NCBI RefSeq assembly: GCF_015355755.1
Contig: NZ_JACVEE010000009.1
Coordinates: forward strand, 1 to 43,724
Direction: 5' to 3'
Source of the DNA: Nocardia sp. XZ_19_385
Lineage (GTDB): Bacteria > Actinomycetota > Actinomycetes > Mycobacteriales > Mycobacteriaceae
DNA: 43,724 bases
Made by a program: the position numbers and the translations under genes. Positions 37,195 to 43,724 of the stretch are shown here, in pieces. The notes under the pieces were generated by a model, which did not search any database, was not told where the DNA came from, and saw nothing but the letters and a program-made list of their open reading frames with translations. Position 1 is the first letter of the stretch. Each line of letters starts with the position of its first letter.

Positions 37195-38217
37195 ATGAGG
37201 AACTCCATCCGGGTGCTGGCCGCGGCCGCGCTGACCGCCACCCTGGCCGCCTGCGGCAACCAGGCGCCCGCCGCGGGCACCCTGACCGTCCGCAACTGCG
37301 ACGCCGACGTGCCGTTCCCCGCGCAGGCGCAGCGAATGTTCGTCAACGACGGCAACCTGATCTCCATGGCGCTGGCGCTCGGCGCGCAGGACCAGGTGGT
37401 CGCGGTGTCGAGCGTGCAACGGGACGCCGACACCCTGCGCCGGCACTACGGCACGGTCGTCGACGACCTGAAGTCCGTTGCTCCGCAATACCCGACGCGT
37501 GAAACCGTGCTCGCGCAGCGACCTGACGTCATGGTCGCGGGCTGGAACTACGGCTACGACGAAGCCAAGAACCTCACCCCCGCCTCGCTGCGCCAGGACG
37601 GCGTCGCCGCCTACGTCCTCACCGAAAGTTGCCGCCAGCCCGGCGAAGGCGCCCGTGGCATCGTCGAACCGTGGACCGCGCTGCGCACCGACCTCACCAA
37701 CCTCGGCGCCATCACCGGCCGCACCGACCGCGCCGCCGAGCTCACTGCCGACCTGGACAAGCGGCTCGCCGCACTGAAATCCGCGCCGCAGCCGCAGCGC
37801 AGGCCCGATATCTTCCTCTTCGACAGCGCCAGCGACACCATCTTCTCCAGCGGCAAATTCGGTGCGCCGCAAGCGATCCTGGAAGCCGCGGGCGGCCGGA
37901 ACATCCTCGACGACGTCGACGACACCTGGACCAAGGTCTCCTGGGAGCGGCTCGCGGCCTCCGATCCCGACGCCATCATGTTCGTCGACTATCCCGAACA
38001 GACCTTCGCACAGAAGGTGGAACTGCTGCGCGGCAAGCCCGGCATCAACCAACTGCGTGCCGTCACCGAGGGCCGTTTCCTGAACCTCCCCTACGCCCTG
38101 TGGACCAGCGGCCCGCTCAACATCGATGCCGCCGAGCAGATCCGCAAGCAGCTGGAGCGCTGGAACCTGGTCCCCGCCTCCACGGTCACCCCGAAGACCG
38201 ACGACGCCACCGGCTGA
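37195..38217 (+). CDS. btuF: Periplasmic-type binding lipoprotein, probable cobalamin binding
   Basis: The 340-residue protein has a signal peptide and lipobox TLAA-C20, then a helical-backbone type III binding fold (TroA/BtuF/FhuD class). Regions such as QRMFVNDGNLISMALALGAQD, ETVLAQRPDVMVAGW and GRNILDDVDDTWTKVSWE are typical. It delivers ligand to the BtuCD-like pair. The ligand is inferred from the riboswitch; siderophore-binding proteins share this fold. The ATG at 37195 lies 23 bases after the ATPase stop with AAAGG upstream. Confidence 0.9.
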   Translation: MRNSIRVLAAAALTATLAACGNQAPAAGTLTVRNCDADVPFPAQAQRMFVNDGNLISMALALGAQDQVVAVSSVQRDADTLRRHYGTVVDDLKSVAPQYPTRETVLAQRPDVMVAGWNYGYDEAKNLTPASLRQDGVAAYVLTESCRQPGEGARGIVEPWTALRTDLTNLGAITGRTDRAAELTADLDKRLAALKSAPQPQRRPDIFLFDSASDTIFSSGKFGAPQAILEAAGGRNILDDVDDTWTKVSWERLAASDPDAIMFVDYPEQTFAQKVELLRGKPGINQLRAVTEGRFLNLPYALWTSGPLNIDAAEQIRKQLERWNLVPASTVTPKTDDATG

Positions 38218-38227
38218 TCATCACTCG

Positions 38228-38233
38228 TACAGT
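38228..38233 (+). promoter_or_regulatory. -10 box for a leaderless small gene
   Basis: TACAGT is followed by seven bases and the ATG at 38241. It lies in the 23-base gap after btuF, so the next gene can be expressed apart from the riboswitch operon. Confidence 0.45.
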
Positions 38234-38240
38234 CGGGTGC

Positions 38241-38624
38241 ATGGAATTGCAGCTCGACGTACAGCCCGCCCCGCCCCTGCAGTTGACGCCGAGCTGCACG
38301 ATCTACACCGGCACACTCCGGCTGGCGATAAAAGGCCGGTTCTTCGATTCCCTGAAGGCACCGGCCGACGAGTTCGGCGTCTTTGTTCCCGACGTCCCGC
38401 CGCTGCTCGACGGCGCGCCCGAACCCCGCGTGTGGGCCGAGGCGTACGTCGCGAGCAATGTGTCCGCCCCGGCCGCCGGCTTTCCGTCCGGCGTCGACAA
38501 CGTGCGGGGTACGTACCTGGCTGACCCACGCGGCGGCGACTCCCGATGGCTGCATCTCGGCGGCGCCGCGTACATCCGCAAGGGCATCGCGTTGAACTAC
38601 CGGCTCACCGTGCAGACCGCATAG
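38241..38624 (+). CDS. Hypothetical protein
   Basis: The 127-residue soluble protein has no signal peptide or membrane helix and is predicted rich in strands (LRLAIKGRFFDSL, WLHLGGAAYIRKGIALNYRLTV). I recognise no family. It probably has a leaderless start and lies just after the B12 importer, without evidence of shared function. Confidence 0.7.
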   Translation: MELQLDVQPAPPLQLTPSCTIYTGTLRLAIKGRFFDSLKAPADEFGVFVPDVPPLLDGAPEPRVWAEAYVASNVSAPAAGFPSGVDNVRGTYLADPRGGDSRWLHLGGAAYIRKGIALNYRLTVQTA

Positions 38625-38705
38625 CGCCGACCGCTTTCCGGAGCTGTCGGTGGCAGGCCGTACCGTGCAGGTACCGCACCAACCGATGATGAGGGGGCTC
38701 CGACC

Positions 38706-39986
38706 ATGGGTAAGAAGCCGAATCGCGCGCATCGGGCGGCCAAGCAGCGGGCGCGTCAGGGCGGGTCCGATTTCTGGATCACGCACGGCGGTGTGGGCGC
38801 ACGGTCCCCGGAGCAGGCCGCCCAGGCGCTCGCCGCGGCCGCCCTGGAAACGGCCAAGGGAGAAACCGCCGAGCGTTTCGCCACCGAACTCGCCGGGCCC
38901 GACTCTCTCACCGCGGAGCTGGAGCACGGCGCGCATCTGGCGGGCCAGCACGTCATCACACGGGTCTTCGAGAATGGCTGGCTGCCCGCCGACATTCACG
39001 AGGCCGCCCGCCGCCGGGTCGACGAATTCGCGGTCAGCTATGTCACCGATGTGCTGGCCGCCTACCTCGAGCCCTACCCCGCCGCCACGATCGACGACAC
39101 CTGGCACGACCAGCTCGAGGCAGCCGGAGTGCGCGTCTGGTGGTCCACGGCGCAACCACACCTGAGCCAGTGGGCCGGTAAGCAGCTGCTCACGCCGGTC
39201 GAGGCGCTGACCGCGGTCATCCAGGCGCTGGCCCTGCTGCTACGGCTACCGAAGCTGGAACTGATCCGGCCGCTCCCGGGCACGGTGCGCCGTTCCGCCG
39301 CGGACACTCCGCACCGCGTCGACGACAAGGCGCTCACCCGAGTCCGCGGTCTGCTGGCCAAAGCCGAATCCACCTCGTTCCCCGAGGAGGCGGAGGCGCT
39401 GTCGGCCAAAGCTCAGGAGCTGATGACCAAGTACGCCATCGATCGCGTACTGGTCGAAGCGCGCGCCGTCGCCGCCGACCTGCCCGGCGCCCGCCGCATC
39501 TGGCTCGACACTCCCTATGTCGACGCCAAAGCTCTCCTGGTCGAGGTGGTCACCCACGCGAACCGCTGTCGCGCCATCTTCTCGGACTGGGGCTTCACCA
39601 CAGTCGTCGGCGACGAACCCGACCTCGACGCGGTCGAGCTCCTAGTCACCTCGCTGCTCGTCCAAGCCACCCGCGCCATGATCGCCGGTGCCGACCCGGA
39701 TCCGCGCGACGCCCACTCCCGCACCCGATCGTTCCGGAAATCGTTCCTGCTCGCCTATGCCACCCGCATCGGCGAGCGACTTGCCGAAGCGAACGAGGCC
39801 ACGATCGCCGAATCCGCCGAACCGGAACACCTGCTCCCGGTGCTGGCTTCACATCAGGCCAAGGTCGACAAGGCCTTCGACAGCCTGTTCCCCGCGGTCG
39901 CGCCCAAACGCACCACCATCGGCAGCGCCGCCGGGTGGGACGCGGGCCGTGCCGCCGCCGACCGCGCCCAACTCCAGCCACGCTGA
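38706..39986 (+). CDS. DUF2786 domain protein
   Basis: The 426-residue protein has a DUF2786 motif near 205-245: KALTRVRGLLAKAES followed by SFPEEAEALSAKAQELMTKYAID. DUF2786 is found in phage, plasmid and chromosomal proteins of unknown role, often with a protease-like or DNA-linked second domain. The N-terminus is basic (MGKKPNRAHRAAKQRARQGG). GAGGGGG precedes the ATG. No partner gene is evident. Confidence 0.87.
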   Translation: MGKKPNRAHRAAKQRARQGGSDFWITHGGVGARSPEQAAQALAAAALETAKGETAERFATELAGPDSLTAELEHGAHLAGQHVITRVFENGWLPADIHEAARRRVDEFAVSYVTDVLAAYLEPYPAATIDDTWHDQLEAAGVRVWWSTAQPHLSQWAGKQLLTPVEALTAVIQALALLLRLPKLELIRPLPGTVRRSAADTPHRVDDKALTRVRGLLAKAESTSFPEEAEALSAKAQELMTKYAIDRVLVEARAVAADLPGARRIWLDTPYVDAKALLVEVVTHANRCRAIFSDWGFTTVVGDEPDLDAVELLVTSLLVQATRAMIAGADPDPRDAHSRTRSFRKSFLLAYATRIGERLAEANEATIAESAEPEHLLPVLASHQAKVDKAFDSLFPAVAPKRTTIGSAAGWDAGRAAADRAQLQPR

Positions 39987-40088
39987 CCAGCTCAGGGAAC
40001 ATTCGCACAGGTCACGCTGTTTTCAGTCAGTGGTGCCGAGGCACTCGCGGCGGAAAGACCGCCCGCGCCGTTGTGGGAACGAGGTGTC

Positions 40089-40808
40089 ATGGCCGTACAG
40101 GTCGAGATCTGGACCGATATCAACTGTCCGTTCTGCTATCTGGGCAAGCGGCGGTTCGAGGAGGCCCTGGCGGATTTCCCGCACCGCGACGCCGTCGAGG
40201 TGCTGCACCGGTCCTTCGAATTGGATCCCACCCTGGATCCGGGACACAGCGACGCGGTGATCCCGCATATCGCCGAGAAGTACGGCATCAGCGAGGCGCA
40301 GGCCGCCGCCAACGAGCGCGGTATCGGCGCGCAGGCCGAGGCGATGGGTTTGGACTACCGGATCGAGGGACGCGACTTCGGCAGCAGCTTCGATATGCAT
40401 CGCCTGCTGCACTTCGCCCTCGCGCAGGGCCGCCAGGAAGCATTGCTGGATGCGCTGTACGAAGCCAACTTCGCCGATGCGCGACCGCTGTTCGGCGACA
40501 ACGAACGCCTGGTGCAGGTGGCGACCGGCGCCGGATTCGACGCTGCCGAGGTTCGGGCCGTACTGGCCGACCCCGAGACCTACGCCGACGCGGTGCGGGC
40601 CGATGAAGCCGAGGCTGCCCGGCTGGGTGCCCGCGGTGTGCCGTTCTTCGTCATCGACCGGAAGTACGGGGTTTCCGGGGCCCAGCCGCCGGAGGTGTTC
40701 GCGCAGGCGCTGGAGCGGGCATGGAGCGACCACACACCGGAGCTCGAAGTGCTCGGCGGCAGCGAGGACGCCTGCGGACCCGAGGGCTGCGCAGTCCCGC
40801 ACCAGTGA
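40089..40808 (+). CDS. DsbA family oxidoreductase, FrnE-like
   Basis: The 239-residue thioredoxin-fold protein has an active-site CPFC at residues 13-16 near the N-terminus and the cis-proline loop GVPFFV. No signal peptide is present, so it acts in the cytoplasm, as FrnE-like members do in stress or polyketide pathways. An extra cysteine pair at the C-terminus (DACGPEGCAV) may cycle with the active site. The ATG at 40089 with GAGG upstream is preferred over a TTG six codons earlier. Confidence 0.9.
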   Translation: MAVQVEIWTDINCPFCYLGKRRFEEALADFPHRDAVEVLHRSFELDPTLDPGHSDAVIPHIAEKYGISEAQAAANERGIGAQAEAMGLDYRIEGRDFGSSFDMHRLLHFALAQGRQEALLDALYEANFADARPLFGDNERLVQVATGAGFDAAEVRAVLADPETYADAVRADEAEAARLGARGVPFFVIDRKYGVSGAQPPEVFAQALERAWSDHTPELEVLGGSEDACGPEGCAVPHQ

Positions 40809-40917
40809 TCACGCGCCGGCGACCGATGAGATAGGTGCTCCTGAAGATGGCGGGGCCGACGCGGGCCGTCTGTGAGTAGTCTGCGAAGGCAAAGCTTTTC
40901 GTCGGAAGGGTATTCAT

Positions 40918-41664
40918 ATGTCGGTCGCGGCCGCGGTAAGTGATCAGATTCAGCGGGCCGGCGGGAGCTTCATGTTCTCGCGCGAGGCAAAGGATTTCGC
41001 GGCGAGCACCGGCGTGGAGGGGTTCCTGGGCGGCTATGTGCGGGGCCGGGGTGGTGTGCTCGGCGATGTGGACGCCGATGTAGTGAGCTCGGCGTTCGGA
41101 TTCTTGCCGCTGTCGACGATCCGCTCGGGGTGGGAGGCGACCGCAGCCATTCCCGCCGCGAAAGCGGCCGAGGGGTACTTGCAGGCCTGTCAGGATTTCG
41201 GGCGGCGCAAACTTGCGTCGTTCGAGGCGGCGCCGCGACTGGCGGAGCTGTTGGAAGCTGTTGTGCTGGGGGCGGATTCGGCCGGGGCCGCGTTGTTCGC
41301 CGGGTGGCGGGCGATGCCGTTGGCGGCGGACGCACCGGCTCGGGTGCTGCATCTGGCGCATACGCTGCGGGAGTTGCGCGGCGGGTTGCACCTGATGGCA
41401 ATTCGCGCGAGTGGATTGACGCCGCTCGAGGCGGTGGTGATCAAGGGTTCGCCGTTCAACGACGGACCGGGCCAAGCGGCTTGGTTCGGGTGGCAGGCGC
41501 CGTTCCCCGAGATCACGCCGGAGGTGCGAGAGCGGTGGGAGCGGGCCGAGGCCCTCACCGGCGAGATGATCACCCCGGCATTCGACGTACTCGACGCGGA
41601 GGCAGGCGCGGAACTCGTCGCGCTCGTATCCGCCTGCCACGACACGATTTTCGCCAGCCGCTAG
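40918..41664 (+). CDS. SCO6745-like helical protein
   Basis: The 248-residue protein is nearly all alpha-helical. FGFLPLSTIRSGWEA, HTLRELRGGLHLMAIRASGLTPLEAVVIKG and PFNDGPGQAAWFGW are typical of a conserved actinobacterial family named after Streptomyces SCO6745, with no known function. The ATG follows a GGAAGGG site. The next gene starts three bases after its stop. Confidence 0.75.
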   Translation: MSVAAAVSDQIQRAGGSFMFSREAKDFAASTGVEGFLGGYVRGRGGVLGDVDADVVSSAFGFLPLSTIRSGWEATAAIPAAKAAEGYLQACQDFGRRKLASFEAAPRLAELLEAVVLGADSAGAALFAGWRAMPLAADAPARVLHLAHTLRELRGGLHLMAIRASGLTPLEAVVIKGSPFNDGPGQAAWFGWQAPFPEITPEVRERWERAEALTGEMITPAFDVLDAEAGAELVALVSACHDTIFASR

Positions 41665-41667
41665 CGG

Positions 41668-42210
41668 GTGGGGTCCCACGACGTCGGGTCCGAGCTAGGA
41701 CCCGACGCCTGGCCGCCCGCCCCGATCAGGACCGAGCGGCTCGTGCTTCGCGAGTCCGCGGCCCGCGACCGTGCGGCCTTCATCGAGCTGTTCGCCTCGC
41801 CCGAGGTCGGCACCTACATCGGTGGACCCCGGCCACGGGACGAGCTCGAGCGCGCAATGCCTGATGTGTCCGGACGACGGCCCGGCCTGTTCGTCATCGA
41901 ACTCGACGGAGCGATGATCGGCATGATCACGCTCGATCGGCGCGCCATCGCGCGTCCAGGTCACGTCCGTCCGGACGCCGAACTCGGTTACATGTTCCTG
42001 CCGGAGGCGTGGGGACATGGGTACGCCGCCGAGGCGTGCGCAGCCGTACTCGACTGGTTCGCCGACGTGCTGCCCGGTGAGCCGTTGACGCTCTGCACCC
42101 AGACCGCCAACGACCGCGCGATGCGCCTCGCCGCGAAGCTTGGGTTCACCGAGGTGGACCGATTCGAGGAGTACGGCGCCGAGCAGTGGCTCGGCCTGTG
42201 GTCGGGCTAG
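41668..42210 (+). CDS. GNAT family N-acetyltransferase (RimJ/RimL-like)
   Basis: The 180-residue protein matches RimJ/RimL-type GNATs: TERLVLRESAARDRAAF at the start, ELGYMFLPEAWGHGYAAEA (acetyl-CoA loop near 105-125) and the ANDRAMRLAAKLGFTEVD helix. The substrate is unknown. The start GTG is uncertain. It is three bases from the preceding gene, and its TAG overlaps the stop of the convergent SRPBCC gene in a shared CTAG. Confidence 0.88.
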   Translation: MGSHDVGSELGPDAWPPAPIRTERLVLRESAARDRAAFIELFASPEVGTYIGGPRPRDELERAMPDVSGRRPGLFVIELDGAMIGMITLDRRAIARPGHVRPDAELGYMFLPEAWGHGYAAEACAAVLDWFADVLPGEPLTLCTQTANDRAMRLAAKLGFTEVDRFEEYGAEQWLGLWSG

Positions 42211-42677
42211 GGGACGCGACCGGTTTCGGCGAGGGCGGCGAGCTTGGCCAGCGACAGGCGCCAGCCGAGCTCGTTCTGTTCGGGATCCAGTCCGCTGGGC
42301 AGGTTCTCGTGGATGGCGGTGAGGTCGGTGCCGCCGTCCTCGGCGTCGGCCAGGGAAATGGCGATGGTCATCTGCCCGCCCATCGCGGGATCGTCGGTTT
42401 CGAATTCGACGATCTGCACGACCTGTTCGCCGGGGATCAGGGTGACGAAGCGGCCGTGGTGGGTGTCGGTTTGCGCAGTTGTCTTACCGGTCCTGGTGGG
42501 GTCGTCGTAGGTGAGGGAGATGCGGAAGCGGCCGCCCTCGCGGGCGTCGAATTCGTGGACCTCACTGGACATCCCGGTCGGGACCTGCCAGGTCTGGACC
42601 GCTTCCGCATCGACCAGCAGACGGTAGACAGCCGACCTGGGCGCGTTGACGTGCTTGCCGATCAGGGTGGTCGCCAT
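42207..42677 (-). CDS. SRPBCC/AHSA1-like domain protein
   Basis: The 156-residue protein has the START-like fold of activator of Hsp90 ATPase homologues: NAPRSAVYRLLVDAEAVQTW near the start, EGGRFRISLTY in the middle and ENLPSGLDPEQNELGWRLSLAKLAAL at the end. These usually bind hydrophobic ligands; the role here is unknown. It follows the DUF1206 gene on the same strand after 11 bases. Confidence 0.88.
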   Translation of the reverse strand: MATTLIGKHVNAPRSAVYRLLVDAEAVQTWQVPTGMSSEVHEFDAREGGRFRISLTYDDPTRTGKTTAQTDTHHGRFVTLIPGEQVVQIVEFETDDPAMGGQMTIAISLADAEDGGTDLTAIHENLPSGLDPEQNELGWRLSLAKLAALAETGRVP

Positions 42678-42688
42678 ACCGGCACACG

Positions 42689-43507
42689 CTACATCTTCGC
42701 GAAGCGCGCCATGACGAAGCTGTACAGACCGTAGACGATGATGCCGAGCGCGGCCACGACCAGCAGGATCACGCCGTACGGCTGGGCGCCAAGCGTTTTC
42801 AGCGCACCGTCGAGCCCGGAAACCTCATCGGGCTTGGAGTGGAAGGTCGCGATGATCAGCAGCACGCCGATAGCGGCGATAGCGAGACCCTTCACGATGT
42901 AGGCGGTCATGCCCATCCGCCGCACCAGCTGACTGACGCCGCCCTGCAGGTCCTTCAGGAACTTCTTGCTGGCGCCCTTGTACATGTGGTAGCCGCCGAC
43001 ACCGATGATGGCCAGGGCGATCAGCACCAAGAGGATCTTGCCGCCGGTGTTCTCCATCAGACGTGCGCTCCAGCTGCGGCTCTCGTGCGTGCCGGATTTG
43101 CCGGCGCCGCGGGCGAAGCTCAATGCGGTGAACGCGAAGGCCAGATAGACGACTGTCAACGCGAAGGCTTTGCCCCGCCGGAACGCTTCGTGCTTCTTGT
43201 CGGCGTGGTCGGGTTTGGAGGCGCTGCCGAAGAACGTCTCAGCGAGGCGCCACAGCGCAAGGAGCACAAAAGCGACTACGGCGAACCACAATACGAACAC
43301 GCCGCCCGGTTTGCTTGCCACCTCCGCCATGGCGCCGGATTGATCGGCGGTTTTGCTGCCGCCGCCGAACGCCAAGCGCAGCGCGAGGTAGCCGATGATC
43401 AGATGGACGATGCCGGTCATTACGTAACCGGCCCGCGCAAAGCGCTCGAACGTAGGGTTTTGGGCGATCCGCTCCGCCTGGGAGGTGTTGCCGGCTGTAG
43501 TGCTCAT
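42689..43507 (-). CDS. DUF1206 membrane protein
   Basis: The 272-residue protein is made of three DUF1206 repeats, each about two helices: FARAGYVMTGIVHLIIGYLAL, then VYLAFAFTALSFARGAG with GGYHMYKGASKKF, then MTAYIVKGLAIAAIGVLLI and the YGVILLVVAALGIIVYGLYSFV pair. Function is unknown. The open frame extends to 43672, toward the 5S gene, but the start is ATG 43507 (MSTTAG) with GAGG upstream; the extension crosses the rrn terminator and is not coding. Confidence 0.88.
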   Translation of the reverse strand: MSTTAGNTSQAERIAQNPTFERFARAGYVMTGIVHLIIGYLALRLAFGGGSKTADQSGAMAEVASKPGGVFVLWFAVVAFVLLALWRLAETFFGSASKPDHADKKHEAFRRGKAFALTVVYLAFAFTALSFARGAGKSGTHESRSWSARLMENTGGKILLVLIALAIIGVGGYHMYKGASKKFLKDLQGGVSQLVRRMGMTAYIVKGLAIAAIGVLLIIATFHSKPDEVSGLDGALKTLGAQPYGVILLVVAALGIIVYGLYSFVMARFAKM

Positions 43508-43604
43508 CGAGATCCTCACTCCTGTCGAACTGATTCCGGCGATACCCGGACAGGAGGTCTCGAAACGAGTTGCGCCGCAAGCGCTGTGCGCATTTCGAAC
43601 GCAA

Positions 43605-43635
43605 AAAGGCCCCCAACCAATGGTTGGGGGCCTTT
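43605..43635 (-). terminator. rrn operon terminator
   Basis: AAAGGCCCCCAACC and GGTTGGGGGCCTTT form a perfect 14-bp stem with a 3-base loop. On the minus strand it lies about 10 bases after 5S and is followed by more T residues (TTTTTG over its end), a classic rho-independent terminator for the leftward rRNA operon. It shields the DUF1206 gene 100 bases further on. Confidence 0.92.
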
Positions 43636-43644
43636 CGCAATGAT

Positions 43645-43724
43645 GTTCCGGCGGTGTCCTACTCTCCCACACCCTGTCGAGTGCAGTACCATCGGCGCAG
43701 GTGGCCTTAGCTTCCGGGTTCGGA
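43645..43724 (-). rRNA. rrf: 5S ribosomal RNA, 3' part
   Basis: The minus strand reads TCCGAACCCGGAAGCTAAG, then CCACCTGCGCCGATGGTACT, then GGAGAGTAGGACACCGCC, the 3' two-thirds of an actinobacterial 5S RNA. The gene begins beyond the window edge. The 3' end is set a few bases past CCGCCGG and is approximate. Confidence 0.95.

Noticed and set aside
43508..43672. N-terminal extension of the DUF1206 protein
   Set aside because: The extension crosses the rrn terminator and enters the 5S gene; the ATG at 43507 has a ribosome site and begins the normal family sequence.

Overview
The window reads as a chromosomal segment of a high-GC actinomycete of the Nocardia/Mycobacterium group (Mycobacteriales), most likely Nocardia. 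The evidence is a mycothiol-type MDMPI-fold enzyme, an ESX-like secreted protein, several leaderless promoters of the mycobacterial type, nadA-nadB-nadC and hisD-hisC-hisB-hisH operons, bioB followed by a bsaP-like gene, and an actinobacterial boxA leader in front of the 16S gene. It begins inside the 5' end of a 16S rRNA gene and ends inside the 3' part of a 5S gene. Both are on the minus strand, so the segment is the unique DNA between two rRNA operons pointing the same way. No transposase, integrase, tRNA or CRISPR array was seen.

Layout. 1-475: 5' end of 16S, its long leader with boxA, and a strong rrn promoter whose -35 hexamer is fused to the terminator-like hairpin behind hisH. 473-4216 (minus): hisD-hisC-hisB-hisH with 4-base start/stop overlaps. 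4349-13383: a mixed block of single genes: beta-barrel-like hypothetical, TerD, MDMPI-fold enzyme, Ser/Thr kinase, lipoprotein penicillin-binding protein, arylamine N-acetyltransferase, secreted alpha/beta hydrolase, TerB and an AlkZ-like winged-helix protein. 13385-15919 (minus): an unassigned three-gene cassette of an ESX/WXG-like protein, a proline-rich protein and a lipoprotein. 16193-20000: nadA-nadB-nadC, divergent from nrtR across a perfect operator palindrome with overlapping -10 boxes. 20749-20819: a long hairpin between convergent genes. 20831-28789 (minus): two tandem paralogues of about 1,310-1,320 residues with an HTH, a STAND-type P-loop NTPase, one membrane helix and WD40-like repeats. 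28826-30005: small secreted, small basic and DUF1353 membrane proteins. 30099-32161: bioB-bsaP-DUF2567 operon, divergent from a BioQ-like TetR gene over a short palindrome. 32981-34798: two membrane-anchored proteins. 34905-38217: cobalamin riboswitch plus a btuC-btuD-btuF-like ABC importer. 38241-43507: hypothetical, DUF2786, DsbA/FrnE-like, SCO6745-like, GNAT, SRPBCC and DUF1206 genes. 43605-43724: rrn terminator and 5S.

The core order bioB / nrtR / nadABC / hisDCBH matches Mycobacterium tuberculosis (Rv1589-Rv1602). The ESX-like cassette, the STAND-WD40 pair, the kinase/PBP block and the B12 importer are placed within or beside this conserved backbone. Three cofactor loci (NAD, biotin, cobalamin) each carry a visible local control element: NrtR operator, BioQ-like operator and riboswitch. 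The parts I could least explain, and so the best candidates for undescribed biology, are the 13385-15919 cassette and the tandem STAND-WD40 genes.
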